Notes under the pieces: generated by a model
Database searches by the model: none
What the model saw: the letters and a program-made list of their open reading frames with translations, nothing else
What the model was told of the DNA's origin: nothing
From: DATAOG01 sp963798075
GTDB taxonomy: Bacteria > Pseudomonadota > Alphaproteobacteria > Geminicoccales > Geminicoccaceae
Length of the DNA: 64,000 bases
NCBI GenBank assembly: GCA_963798075.1
Contig: CAWCRU010000022.1
Location: forward strand, 124,001 to 188,000
Reading direction: 5' to 3'
Program-made: the position numbers and the translations under genes
In this document: positions 55,899 to 64,000 of the stretch, in pieces
Layout of the letters: every line of letters begins with the position of its first letter
Position numbering within the stretch: position 1 is the stretch's first letter

Positions 55899-56472
55899 TC
55901 AGCGTCGGTGGGTCTGCAGCCAGGCCACGACCAGGGCCGCGTTCTGGTCGGGTGGGAAGACCGGATAGAAGACGTGCTCGATCGTGCCTTGGGTGGCGAT
56001 CAGGGTCAGGCGGCGGATCAGGACCGTGCCTTCGACCTCGAAGGTCGGCAGCTTAAGCGCGCGGGCGAAGGCGAGACGGGCGTCGCTGAGCAGCAAAAAG
56101 GGCAGCTTGAGGCGGGTTGCGATCTCGGCCTGGACGGCGGGCGGCTGGGTGCTGAGGCCGAACAGCGCGGCGCCCAGCGCAGAGATCTCCTGCTGGTGGG
56201 CGCGAAAGGCCAGCGACTGCGGGGTGCAGCCGCGGGCGCCCGGGATCTGGTCCCAGCCCGCGGGGCTCGGGCGCCATGTCCGGGCGGCCGGCGCGCGGGA
56301 AGCAGTAGAGCACGAGGCGGCCGGGCTCGGCCGCGAGATCGATCGCCCGGCCGGCGGTCGAGGGCAGCGCGATCGGCGGCAGCGCGCGCCCGGGCAAATG
56401 ATCGCAGGCGCCATCGGCCGGCGGCCGCGGCAGGTCCGTCGGCAATCGCTGCAGATTATCTTTTGGCGCCAT
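55899..56472 (-). CDS. Peroxiredoxin (AhpC/TSA family), frameshifted
   Basis: The thiol peroxidase starts MAPKDNLQRLPTDLPRP and has LPSTAGRAIDLAAEPGR and VLYCFPRAGRPD before the break. One extra C near 56266-56272 shifts the frame; the right continuation is SPAGWDQIPGARGCTPQS, which contains the conserved cysteine. It then runs ALFGLSTQ, LKLPFLLLSDARLAFARAL and IEHVFYPVFPP. The joined length is about 190 residues. It probably reduces organic hydroperoxides. Confidence 0.8.
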
Positions 56473-56607
56473 CTCCTGCCTCCTTGGGCGGCCCTTGCGT
56501 GCGGGGCGGGGCAGCTACGCACAAATGACCGCGCACGCGCAAGAATCGGGTGGGTTCGGGCTTTGTCCGCGCCTAGCTTTCGGGGACAGGACAAGAGGAG
56601 ACCTTCG

Positions 56608-56871
56608 ATGTCGACCGATCTGCGCCTCGTGGTCCCGGGCGGCCCGGAACTTCGGCGGCGGCGCAGCCTCACCCGGCAGCTCGCGCAGCGGGCGGACCGG
56701 GCGATCACGACCCTGCTGCGCTGGCAGGAGCTCGCGCGGCAGCGCCGGGCGCTCCGGCGCCTCGACGATCACATGCTCAAGGACATCGGTCTGTCGCGCG
56801 CCGACGCCTGGCGCGAGGCCGAGCGGTCATTTTGGGACGAGGGGAGCCTGTCATGGACAATCTGGCGGTGA
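56608..56871 (+). CDS. DUF1127 family protein (YjiS-like)
   Basis: The 87-residue protein ends with the DUF1127 motif RALRRLDDHMLKDIGLSRAD followed by AWREAER. AGAGGAGA precedes the ATG at good spacing. Small arginine-rich DUF1127 proteins of alphaproteobacteria have been linked to RNA turnover and phosphate or carbon metabolism. Its last 19 bases overlap the start of the Ada-like gene. Confidence 0.85.
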   Translation: MSTDLRLVVPGGPELRRRRSLTRQLAQRADRAITTLLRWQELARQRRALRRLDDHMLKDIGLSRADAWREAERSFWDEGSLSWTIWR

Positions 56872-57770
56872 GCGGGGAAAATCTGGCGGTGAGCGGGGCG
56901 GATCTGGCGGTGAACGGAGCCTTGGCGGGGGTCGAGGCGGCGCAGGACTATCGGCGCATCGAGCGCGCGATCCGCTACCTCGACGCCCATGTCGTCGACC
57001 AGCCGAGGCTCGAGGACGTAGCCGGCGAGATCGGGCTCAGCCCCTTCCATGCCCAGCGCCTGTTCACCCGCTGGGCAGGCATCAGCCCCAAGCGCTTTTT
57101 GGGCCTGCTCACGGTCGGCCACGCCAAGGCGGCGCTGCAGGCGGGCGAGAGCGTGCTGGGCGCGACCTATGAGGTGGGCCTCTCGGGACCGTCGCGGCTG
57201 CACGACCTGTTCGTCAGCTACGAGGCCATGACGCCCGGCGAGTACAAGCAGCAGGGTGCGGGCCTGATCATCCGCTACGGCCTCCATCCGACGCCGTTCG
57301 GCGACGCGCTGCTGCTCTTGACCGAGCGCGGCATCGCGGGCCTGAGCTTCGTCGACCGCGACCCGCAGGCCGCGATCGAGGACGCCCGCGCGGCCTGGCC
57401 GCTGAGCCGCCTGATCGAGGACCGGCCGGCGACCAGGGCCGTGATCGAGCGCCTGTTCGAGGCCGCCGACGGCGAGGCCGCCTGCCTCCTGCTGCGCGGT
57501 ACCAATTTCCAGGTCAAGGTCTGGTCGGCGCTGCTGCGGGTGCCGCCCGGCCGGGTCGTCTCCTACCTCGACCTCGCGAGCGCCATCGGCGAGCCGCGGG
57601 CGGTGCGGGCGGTCGGCAACGCGCTGGCCCGCAACCCGCTCGGCTATCTCGTCCCCTGCCACCGGGTGATCCGGGCGACCGGCGCGCTCGGCGACTATCG
57701 CTGGGGCCAGGTTCGCCGCCGCGCGCTGCTCGCCTGGGAGGCCGCCCACACCGAGGCGGCGACCGCCTGA
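56853..57770 (+). CDS. Ada-like AraC regulator / O6-methylguanine-DNA methyltransferase fusion
   Basis: The 305-residue protein starts with a 21-residue repeat stretch. An AraC-type HTH follows (DYRRIERAIRYLDAH to YKQQG, with LEDVAGEIGLSPFHAQRLF), and then the methyltransferase domain whose acceptor cysteine lies in GYLVPCHRVIRATGALGDYR. It lacks the N-terminal methylphosphotriester-binding domain of E. coli Ada. It repairs O6-methylguanine and may regulate its own gene. The start overlaps the DUF1127 gene. Confidence 0.9.
   Translation: MDNLAVSGENLAVSGADLAVNGALAGVEAAQDYRRIERAIRYLDAHVVDQPRLEDVAGEIGLSPFHAQRLFTRWAGISPKRFLGLLTVGHAKAALQAGESVLGATYEVGLSGPSRLHDLFVSYEAMTPGEYKQQGAGLIIRYGLHPTPFGDALLLLTERGIAGLSFVDRDPQAAIEDARAAWPLSRLIEDRPATRAVIERLFEAADGEAACLLLRGTNFQVKVWSALLRVPPGRVVSYLDLASAIGEPRAVRAVGNALARNPLGYLVPCHRVIRATGALGDYRWGQVRRRALLAWEAAHTEAATA
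56859..56921 (+). repeat. Three 21-base in-frame tandem repeats at the Ada-like N-terminus
   Basis: The unit encodes NLAVSGE, NLAVSGA and DLAVNGA in succession. The bases ATCTGGCGGTGA recur at 21-base spacing, with the last unit slightly diverged (GTGAAC for GTGAGC). The number could vary between strains by slippage. Confidence 0.9.
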
Positions 57771-57798
57771 GCGCATCCACCCTGCCGACGACGCTCTC

Positions 57799-57829
57799 AG
57801 GGCCCGGCAGGCGATCCCTGCCGGGCCCT
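57799..57829. terminator. Strong hairpin between convergent ada-like and amtB genes
   Basis: A perfect 13-base stem AGGGCCCGGCAGG / CCTGCCGGGCCCT closes a five-base loop (CGATC). It lies between the two stop codons and can serve both strands. There is no T run, so termination may be partial. Confidence 0.6.
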
Positions 57830-57846
57830 CGCGTGGCCGCCGGCCG

Positions 57847-59187
57847 CTATTGCACCGTCTCGCCGTGCAGCTGCAGATCGAGGCTGTCGCGCTCGACCTC
57901 GGCCGCCACCCTGAGGCCGATCGTGGCGTCGATCGCCTTCAGCAGGACGAACGAGATCAGGCCGCTCCAGATCACGGTCGTGAGCACGGCGTAGAGCTGG
58001 GTCAGGACCTGGCCGGGATTGCCCTCGAGCAGGCCGGGGGTGCCGCCGATCGCCTCGACCGCGAACACGCCGGTCAAGAGGGCGCCAACGATGCCGCCGA
58101 CCCCGTGGATGCCGAAGGCGTCGAGCGCGTCGTCGTAGCCGAGCGCGCGCTTGAGGCTGGTCGAGGCCCAAAAGCAGATGACGCCGGCCGCGATGCCGAT
58201 GATGAGCGCCCCGATCGGGCCGACGAAGCCCGAGGCCGGCGTGATCGCGACCAGGCCCGCGACCGCCCCCGACAGGATGCCGAGCACGCTGGGCTTGCCG
58301 TGACTGGGCCACTCGGCGAACATCCAGGCCAGGGCCGCGGCCGCGGTCGCGATCTGGGTCACCGCCATGGCCATGCCGGCGCGGCCGTCGGCGGCGACCG
58401 CGGAGCCGGCGTTGAAGCCGAACCAGCCGACCCAGAGCAGGGACGCGCCGATCGTGGTCAGGGTCAGATTGTGCGGCGCCATGTTCTCGTGGCCGTAGCC
58501 GATCCGTTTGCCGAGCACGAGGGCGGCGACGAGGCCGGCGACGCCGGAGTTGATGTGGACGACCGTGCCGCCGGCGAAATCGAGGGCGCCCAGGCCCCCG
58601 ACCCAGCCGCCCTTGCCCCAGACCCAGTGCGCGATCGGCGCGTAGACGAAGATCCCCCATAGCCCCATGAACCAGAGCAGCGCGGAGAACTTCATGCGGT
58701 CGGCAAAGGCGCCGGTGATCAGCGCCGGCGTAATGATCGCAAACGTCATCTGGAAGGTCATGAACACGCTCTCGGGGATCGTGCCGCTCAGCGTGTCCTT
58801 GTCCATGCCCCGCAGCAGCAGCCGCGACAGATCGCCCAGATACGCGCCTTCGCCGGCGAAGGCGAGGCTGTAGCCGACCACGGTCCAGACGACGGTCGTG
58901 AGGCAGCAGGTCGCGAACGCCTGCATGCACATCGTGAGCACGTTCTTCTGGCGCACCATGCCGCCGTAGAACATCGCGACGCCCGGCACCGTCATCATCA
59001 GCACCAGCGCGGTTGACGCGAGCATCCAGGCGGTGTCGCCGGAATTCAAGACCGGCTGGTCCTGCGCGAGCGCGCCCGAGGTCGCCGCCAGCAGCGTCGC
59101 GAGGCCGGCTGCCAGGCCCAGACCCAGCCCCCGGACGGTGCGCGGCAAGCGTCCGGTCCGGCCCGCCATCGGTCCTACGAACATCAT
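57847..59187 (-). CDS. amtB: Ammonium transporter
   Basis: The 446-residue membrane protein has a signal peptide (GLGLGLAAGLATLLAATSGA) and eleven expected membrane helices. Conserved segments include DTAWMLASTALVLMMTVPG, FYGGMVRQKNVL, GGTVVHINSGVAGL with the first pore histidine, and DAFGIHGVGGIVGAL with the second. The ATG at 59187 follows GGGAGAGGTG. The usual glnK neighbour is missing, so nitrogen control would depend on a PII protein encoded elsewhere. Confidence 0.94.
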   Translation of the reverse strand: MMFVGPMAGRTGRLPRTVRGLGLGLAAGLATLLAATSGALAQDQPVLNSGDTAWMLASTALVLMMTVPGVAMFYGGMVRQKNVLTMCMQAFATCCLTTVVWTVVGYSLAFAGEGAYLGDLSRLLLRGMDKDTLSGTIPESVFMTFQMTFAIITPALITGAFADRMKFSALLWFMGLWGIFVYAPIAHWVWGKGGWVGGLGALDFAGGTVVHINSGVAGLVAALVLGKRIGYGHENMAPHNLTLTTIGASLLWVGWFGFNAGSAVAADGRAGMAMAVTQIATAAAALAWMFAEWPSHGKPSVLGILSGAVAGLVAITPASGFVGPIGALIIGIAAGVICFWASTSLKRALGYDDALDAFGIHGVGGIVGALLTGVFAVEAIGGTPGLLEGNPGQVLTQLYAVLTTVIWSGLISFVLLKAIDATIGLRVAAEVERDSLDLQLHGETVQ

Positions 59188-59493
59188 CACCTCTCCCCTA
59201 GTTGGCAGCCACGCCGGCAGGTCTGGCGATCGCGATACCCACTCTCATCCTCGCCTCTTGGCTTGTTCCCGGCCGGACTCGACGGCCATCGAGTCGCGTC
59301 CGCCCTTCAAGTTTCGTGCCAGCGATGCGACATCTCCCGAGGAAGCGCCGCCAGCGCGCCGGCTGCTCATTTCTTGAGCACCCGCCCGGACGCGGGCCCG
59401 AACTTTGAGCACATTCGGCTCAAAGCGGATGGCTCGCGGGACCTTACCCCGGCGGCGGGCGAGCGTTCCGGCTCGGATGGCGCGGCCAACCAG
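59188..59493. other. Intergenic region amtB / molybdenum hydroxylase
   Basis: About 300 bases with no supported gene. The amtB promoter should lie just right of 59190. A sigma-54 site (TGGCACG-N4-TTGC) was looked for and none was clear. Confidence 0.35.
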
Positions 59494-59521
59494 AAAAAAG
59501 GGCCGACCCGAAGGCCGGCCC
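59494..59521 (-). terminator. Rho-independent terminator of the iorAB-type operon
   Basis: On the minus strand a stem GGGCCGGCC-TTCG-GGTCGGCCC (one G-T pair, stable TTCG tetraloop) is followed directly by TTTTTT. It lies 28 bases after the hydroxylase stop. This is a textbook intrinsic terminator. Confidence 0.92.
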
Positions 59522-59548
59522 CGTCGTCGCTTCAGCAAAGGAAGCTGA

Positions 59549-61927
59549 TCAGGCCTTGGTCAGCTGATCGCCGAGCGGCAGGGCGCGGACGCGCTTGCCG
59601 GTGGCGTTGAAGATCGCGTTGTAGAGCGCCGGCGCGAAGGGCGGCACGCCCGGCTCGCCGACCCCGGAGGCATGCACCGAGAACGGATGCTGGATGATGT
59701 GCGTGACCACCAGCTCGGGGAAGTTGTCGCAGCGCACGACGTCGTAGTCGTTGTAGTTGCTCTGCTGCACCCGCCCCCTGTCGTAGGTGATGGCGCTGTT
59801 CAGCGCGATCGTCATGCCCATCACGGCCGCTCCCTCGATCTGCGAGCGGATCCGCTCCGGATTGGCCGCGAAGCCGCAGTCGATCGCGGTATGCACCTCG
59901 GGCACGCGGACATTGCCGTCGCTGTCGACCTTGCAATGCACGCAGCTCGCGATGTAGCTCACGAAGCTCCGGTGCACGGCGATGCCGAGCCCTTCGCCCT
60001 CGGGCAGCTGCTTGCCCCAACCGCCGGCTTTGGCCGCGACCTCGACGACATTGCTCAGCCGGCCGGTGTCGATCGGGTAGACGTCGTACTGCTCGCCGTA
60101 GTCCCAAAAGTCGTCCGGCATGCCGGCCGCCTTGGGATCGATGATCCGCGGCGACCCGATCAGCTCGAGCAGGAAGTCCTTCTGGTCCTTGCCGAGCTCG
60201 TTCGCGAGCTCCGCCGCGAACGACTGGACCGCGAACGCCCGCGGGATGTTCGAGACCGAGCGGAACCAGCCGATCCGGGTGTGCGCCAACGCCTTGCCGT
60301 TCTCGCAGCGCACGTTCGCGATCTCGAACGGCATGTCCGCGAAACCCATGCCGAGCTCGATCGGGAACTGGTAGCCGCTGTCTTCCTTGAAGGTCGACAG
60401 GATCGAGGGCGCGACGCTGCGGTGGCGCCAGCCCGTGACCTTGCCCTTGTCATCGATCGCCGCCTCGATCCGCTCGACCGAGGTCGTGTGGTAGAAGGCG
60501 TGCTGGATGTCGTCCTCGCGGGTCCACTGCACGCGGACCGGAGCGCCCACTTCCTTGGACAGCACCGCCGCCTCGAGCACGAAGTCGCACTGCGACTTGC
60601 GCCCGAAGCCGCCGCCCAGCAACGTGACGTTGACCTTCACGTTGTCGACCGGCAGGCCGAGCTTCGCGGCCACGTCGCCGCGCGTGCCCCAGGGGCTTTG
60701 GACGCAGGCCCAGATCTCGCATTTGTCGCCCGTGACGTTGACCAGGGCCGCAGGCGGCTCCATGGAGACGTGCGCCATGTGCGGCTGATAGTATTCCTGG
60801 GTGAACGTCTTGGCCGCGCTCGCGAAGGCGGTGTCGACGTCGCCCTGGTTGCGGATCACCTTGCCGGGCTGAGCCGCGGTTGCCGACATCTCCTTGTGGT
60901 ACTGCTCGGTGTTGTAGGAGCCGTGCGGACCGTCGTCCCATTCGATCTCGAGCGCGTCGCGGGCCTGGATCGCCTGCCAGGTGTTCTTGGCGACGACCGC
61001 GACGCCACCGAGCGAGGCGAACTTCGCCGGTGGGATGCTGCCCTCGATCTGGACGATCTTCACGACCCCGGGCATCTTCATGGCGGCCGTGCTGTCGACC
61101 GACTTGACCTTGCCGCCGACCACCGGCGGCCTTGCGACCACCGCGTACAGCTGGCCCGGCAGCGAGACGTCGGCGGCATAGACCGCCTTGCCGACCGTGA
61201 TGTCGCGCAGATCGTAGATCTGCACCTCGCCCTTGCCGATGTAGCGGAACTTGCTCTCGTCCTTGAACTTGAGGTCCTCGAACTTCGGCACCGGCAGGGC
61301 CATGGCGGCCTCGGCCAGCTCGCCGTAGCCGAGCTTCTTGGTGCTGGTGGCCGTGGACACGCCTTCGGCCACGCTCTCGAGCAGGAAGACTTCGTGGTTC
61401 TCGGCCCGACACAGCGTCGGATCGACGCCCCACTTCTGGGCCGCTGCCTGCTCGAGCATGGTGCGCACCGAGGCACCCATCTGGCGCATCGGCTGGATGT
61501 GATGGCGCATGCTGCGCGAGCCGTCGGTGTCCTGGTTGCCGTACTTCGGCTCGTCGCCGGGCGCCTGGACGATCTTCACCCGGCTCCAGTCGGCCTCCAG
61601 CTCGTCGGCGAGCACCATGGGCAGGCTGGTGCGCGAGCCCGTGCCCATCTCGGAGCGGTGGGCGACCAGGGTCACGGTGCCGTCGGGCGCGATCGAGACG
61701 AACACATGCGGATCGGTCACGATGCCATTCGGCATGTCGAGACCGCCGGTGTGATATTCCTCGAAGGCCAGCGCGCTCTTGAACGGCACCAGCTGCATGG
61801 CGACGACGAAGCCCGCCCCCGAGACCGTCCCCTTGAGGAAGCGGCGCCGGCTGACGTTCTCGAGGAGCACGCGCTCGCCCGCTGGCCTGACGGCCGATGC
61901 GAGCTGCTGATTGAGATATTGCATCAT
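59549..61927 (-). CDS. Molybdopterin-binding subunit of an aldehyde/isoquinoline-type hydroxylase
   Basis: The 792-residue protein has a Tat signal (NVSRRRFLKGTVSGAGFVV) and the layout of isoquinoline 1-oxidoreductase beta (IorB) or membrane aldehyde dehydrogenase large subunits. Cofactor contacts appear in RSEMGTGSRTSLPMVLADEL, VTLLGGGFGRKSQCD and the C-terminal catalytic glutamate in SGVGEPGVPPFAPAL. It forms a heterodimer with the iron-sulfur subunit encoded just upstream. The substrate (N-heterocycle or aldehyde) is not determinable. Confidence 0.9.
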   Translation of the reverse strand: MMQYLNQQLASAVRPAGERVLLENVSRRRFLKGTVSGAGFVVAMQLVPFKSALAFEEYHTGGLDMPNGIVTDPHVFVSIAPDGTVTLVAHRSEMGTGSRTSLPMVLADELEADWSRVKIVQAPGDEPKYGNQDTDGSRSMRHHIQPMRQMGASVRTMLEQAAAQKWGVDPTLCRAENHEVFLLESVAEGVSTATSTKKLGYGELAEAAMALPVPKFEDLKFKDESKFRYIGKGEVQIYDLRDITVGKAVYAADVSLPGQLYAVVARPPVVGGKVKSVDSTAAMKMPGVVKIVQIEGSIPPAKFASLGGVAVVAKNTWQAIQARDALEIEWDDGPHGSYNTEQYHKEMSATAAQPGKVIRNQGDVDTAFASAAKTFTQEYYQPHMAHVSMEPPAALVNVTGDKCEIWACVQSPWGTRGDVAAKLGLPVDNVKVNVTLLGGGFGRKSQCDFVLEAAVLSKEVGAPVRVQWTREDDIQHAFYHTTSVERIEAAIDDKGKVTGWRHRSVAPSILSTFKEDSGYQFPIELGMGFADMPFEIANVRCENGKALAHTRIGWFRSVSNIPRAFAVQSFAAELANELGKDQKDFLLELIGSPRIIDPKAAGMPDDFWDYGEQYDVYPIDTGRLSNVVEVAAKAGGWGKQLPEGEGLGIAVHRSFVSYIASCVHCKVDSDGNVRVPEVHTAIDCGFAANPERIRSQIEGAAVMGMTIALNSAITYDRGRVQQSNYNDYDVVRCDNFPELVVTHIIQHPFSVHASGVGEPGVPPFAPALYNAIFNATGKRVRALPLGDQLTKA

Positions 61928-61931
61928 CGGA

Positions 61932-62384
<453 letters not shown>

Positions 62385-62385
62385 A

Positions 62386-62409
62386 TTGTACGGACCTCCC
62401 AGTGTACAA
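62386..62409. promoter_or_regulatory. Inverted repeat at the ribosome site of the hydroxylase operon
   Basis: TTGTAC-N12-GTACAA forms an inverted repeat just upstream of the iron-sulfur subunit start, with the ribosome site GGAGG inside the spacer. It could be a regulator site or an RNA hairpin that affects translation. The remaining bases up to 62683 contain nothing I can support. Confidence 0.35.
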
Positions 62410-62683
62410 CGCGCGGCGCTCACCCAGCGCGCCGCCCGGATGAGAATCATTCTAGGCACGAAGCCCGGGTCGCGACTACCCGAAAATCCCTCGATCACGA
62501 ATTTCGAGGGACCCGACGACGCCGGTTGCGCGCCCGGCGGCGTTGCCGACGGTCCTGGCGAGGCCGGGCCCGCGCTCTCAACCGCGCGCAAGCGGAACGC
62601 GGCTTGCCGCCGCCCCGCGTCTGACGGAACCGGTTCGACGATCTTTCTGTTCTTCCGGTGGACAATGGCGATGGAGAGCGAAC

Positions 62684-62875
62684 ATGCCAGCCAAGTCGAA
62701 GGCGCAGCAGAAAGCCGCGGGCACGGCCCTGGCCGCCAAACGCGGCGAGCAGAAGGTCAGCGACCTCAAGGGCCCCGCGAAGTCAATGGCCAAGTCCATG
62801 AGCGAGAAGCAGCTCGAAGACTTCGCCTCGACCAAGCGCAAGGGCAAGCCGGAGCACGCCGCCAAGAAGAAGTGA
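62684..62875 (+). CDS. DUF3008 family small basic protein
   Basis: The 63-residue lysine-rich protein reads MPAKSKAQQKAAGTALAAKR and ends ELEDFAST-like QLEDFASTKRKGKPEH. This is the characteristic pattern of DUF3008. GGAGAG lies six bases before the ATG. Its function is unknown; the charge suggests a nucleic-acid-associated or stress protein. Confidence 0.88.
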   Translation: MPAKSKAQQKAAGTALAAKRGEQKVSDLKGPAKSMAKSMSEKQLEDFASTKRKGKPEHAAKKK

Positions 62876-62999
62876 CGGCCGCCCGGCGCCCTGACCGATT
62901 CAGGACGCCGGCGGCTGGGGCGAGCCGGCCCCGGGGCGGGCTCTGGCGCGTGGGCAAGGCAGTTCCAGCTTGCGCGACCGAGCTGAACGGACTAGGCTT

Positions 63000-63011
63000 A
63001 TGACTAGTCAT
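63000..63011. promoter_or_regulatory. Palindromic operator candidate of the phd/vapC pair
   Basis: ATGACTAGTCAT is a perfect 12-base palindrome 14 bases before the antitoxin ATG, just before the ribosome site GGGAGG. Phd/YefM antitoxins bind palindromes of this kind to repress their own operon. Confidence 0.6.
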
Positions 63012-63025
63012 TCAGGGAGGCCTCA

Positions 63026-63283
63026 ATGCGCTCGTGGCAGGTTCAGGACGCCAAGGCCCGGTTCAGCGAGTTCCTCGAGGCAAGCCTCAGGGAAGGGCCG
63101 CAGATCGTGACCCGGCGCGGCGTCGAGGCCGCCGTGCTGCTGCCGGTCGAGGAGTGGCGCCGGCTGCAGCGGTCGGCGCGGCCCTCGCTCAAGGATTTGC
63201 TGCTCGCCGACGAGGCGCGCAGCGACGACTTCGTGCCCGCCCGCGGCGGGCGGCGGCGCCGGGCTCGGGCCGCGGTCGAGTGA
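63026..63283 (+). CDS. Phd/YefM family antitoxin
   Basis: The 85-residue protein shows the Phd-fold start SWQVQDAKARFSEFLEASL and GPQIVTRRGVEAAVLLPVEE, then a disordered tail rich in arginine that would wrap the toxin. Its stop overlaps the toxin start (TGATG). Confidence 0.92.
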   Translation: MRSWQVQDAKARFSEFLEASLREGPQIVTRRGVEAAVLLPVEEWRRLQRSARPSLKDLLLADEARSDDFVPARGGRRRRARAAVE

Positions 63284-63690
63284 TGTACCTGCTCGATACC
63301 AACGTCGTCTCGGAGCTCAGGCGGCGCCGCCCGGATCAACGGGTGGTCGCCTGGCTCAGGCAGGTCCCCGATGACGAGCTGCGTCTCTCGGCGGTGACGC
63401 TGGGAGAACTTCAGGCCGGCGTCGAGCTTGTCCGCGCGCAGGACGCGGACAAGGCAGCCGAGATCGAAGCCTGGATCGATCAGATCGCGCAAACCTACGC
63501 CATCCTGCCGATGGACGGGCGGGGCTTTCGTCTCTGGGCGCGGCTCATGCATCGCCAGCCGGATGATCTGATCGAGGACGCCATGATCGCGGCGACCGCG
63601 CTCGCCCATCAGTTGACCGTGGTCACGCGCAACGTCCGCGACTTCGCCCGCCTCGGCGTCCCGACCCTCGACCCGTTCGCGCCGGCCTGA
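63283..63690 (+). CDS. vapC: VapC-type PIN-domain toxin (FitB-like)
   Basis: The 135-residue nuclease has the PIN acidic residues in MYLLDTNVVSELRRRRPD, LSAVTLGELQAGVEL and DDLIEDAMIAATAL, with LTVVTRNVRDFARLGV at the end. It likely cuts an RNA such as a tRNA unless bound by the antitoxin. The pair is intact, unlike the decayed VapC remnant near 16 kb. Confidence 0.93.
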   Translation: MYLLDTNVVSELRRRRPDQRVVAWLRQVPDDELRLSAVTLGELQAGVELVRAQDADKAAEIEAWIDQIAQTYAILPMDGRGFRLWARLMHRQPDDLIEDAMIAATALAHQLTVVTRNVRDFARLGVPTLDPFAPA

Positions 63691-63738
63691 ATAGATTTCG
63701 GATCGCCCGGATCACGCGGTAGGGCGGATTCCAGCTCA

Positions 63739-64000
63739 TCACTCCGGCAGGAACTCGGGATCGAGCGTCTGGTCCAGGGTGTAAGGGCTGGAGGTGGGGA
63801 AGGTATCGGGCGGCAGGGCGGTCTCGGCGATTGCCCGCTCGCGCGCGTTGGCGTAGGCGCGTGCGAAGACAGAGGCGGCGTGCAGCCGCAGGCTCGGGCT
63901 CTCCTCGAAGTCGTCCTGCAAGCGTTGCCGATGCTCGACGATCGAGCTACGTCAGCCCCTCGCGCGCTGCTCGGGCTGCAACTGATGCTTCAGGAGATGG
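63739..64000 (-). pseudogene. DUF29 family protein (copy 4), 3' part with in-frame stop
   Basis: Reading in from the right edge the frame gives HLLKHQLQPEQRARG, then TGA at 63952-63954, then RSSIVEHRQRLQDDFEESPS, and ends SPYTLDQTLDPEFLPE at 63739. The TGA stands where other DUF29 proteins have tryptophan (TGG), so one G-to-A change would restore the gene. The 5' part lies beyond the window. Confidence 0.7.

Noticed and set aside
59188..59493. A sigma-54 promoter for amtB
   Set aside because: No GG-N10-GC pair with the right flanks at a fitting distance was convincing by eye.
62443..62453. AGAATCATTCT as a Fur or Irr box
   Set aside because: Only a five-base inverted repeat with one spacer, far from any start codon and without iron genes nearby.

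Overview
The window is GC-rich bacterial DNA with dense coding on both strands. The gene order points to an alphaproteobacterium, probably Rhodospirillales-like, although the genus cannot be read from the sequence. The main markers are the run tpiA-secG-pyrG-kdsA-eno-ftsB-pdhA-pdhB-pdhC-lpd-lipA-coq10 (read on the minus strand), the run ppiD-trpE and trpG-trpD-trpC-moaC-moeA-lexA on the plus strand, and an alphaproteobacterial SOS box (GAAC-N7-GAAC) upstream of lexA.

Layout. 0-5 kb: a ferredoxin / FAD reductase / 2-oxoacid:acceptor oxidoreductase operon (korAB type). Its last gene is frameshifted and is followed by a broken NYN-domain gene and a second, partial copy of the korB 3' end. 5-16 kb: an EamA-type transporter, a hydantoinase/oxoprolinase pair, and a divergent dehydrogenase-rich catabolic cluster (Fe-ADH, enolase-superfamily dehydratase, beta-hydroxyacid dehydrogenase, Zn-ADH, HTH regulator, aldo/keto reductase). 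15.6-20.4 kb: an accessory zone with a decayed toxin-antitoxin locus, a fatty-acid desaturase, a DoeB-like deacylase, an unrecognised broken gene and a degenerate IS1595-type transposon joined to a scrap of adenylate cyclase. 20.4-36 kb: a lipoprotein gene and the long minus-strand housekeeping block. That block carries two tandem DUF29 genes between pdhC and lpd and a decayed pentapeptide-repeat pair between lpd and lipA. 36-46 kb: ppiD, tryptophan biosynthesis, molybdenum cofactor synthesis and lexA. 46-50 kb: glycerophosphodiesterase, GtrA, a GreA/GreB-like factor and pyrD. 50-53 kb: a tyrosinase operon with secreted partners. 53-59 kb: comM, another DUF29 gene, a peroxiredoxin, a DUF1127 gene, an Ada-like repair regulator and amtB. 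59-64 kb: a two-subunit molybdenum hydroxylase (IorAB type), DUF3008, a Phd/VapC toxin-antitoxin pair and the 3' part of a fourth DUF29 copy with an in-frame stop.

How the parts connect. The pyruvate dehydrogenase genes, lpd and lipA form one metabolic unit, with LipA supplying the lipoyl groups carried by PdhB and PdhC. MoaC and MoeA make the cofactor that the IorAB hydroxylase needs. TrpE with TrpG, then TrpD and TrpC, cover chorismate to indole-glycerol phosphate.

A caution runs through the annotation. At least a dozen conserved genes, including lpd, trpC, lipA and hyuB, carry one- or two-base frameshifts, many in short G or C runs. For housekeeping genes this looks more like sequence error than gene death, so I give the full intended span and state the break point. 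Regions that look truly decayed are labelled pseudogene. No tRNA, rRNA or CRISPR array was seen.
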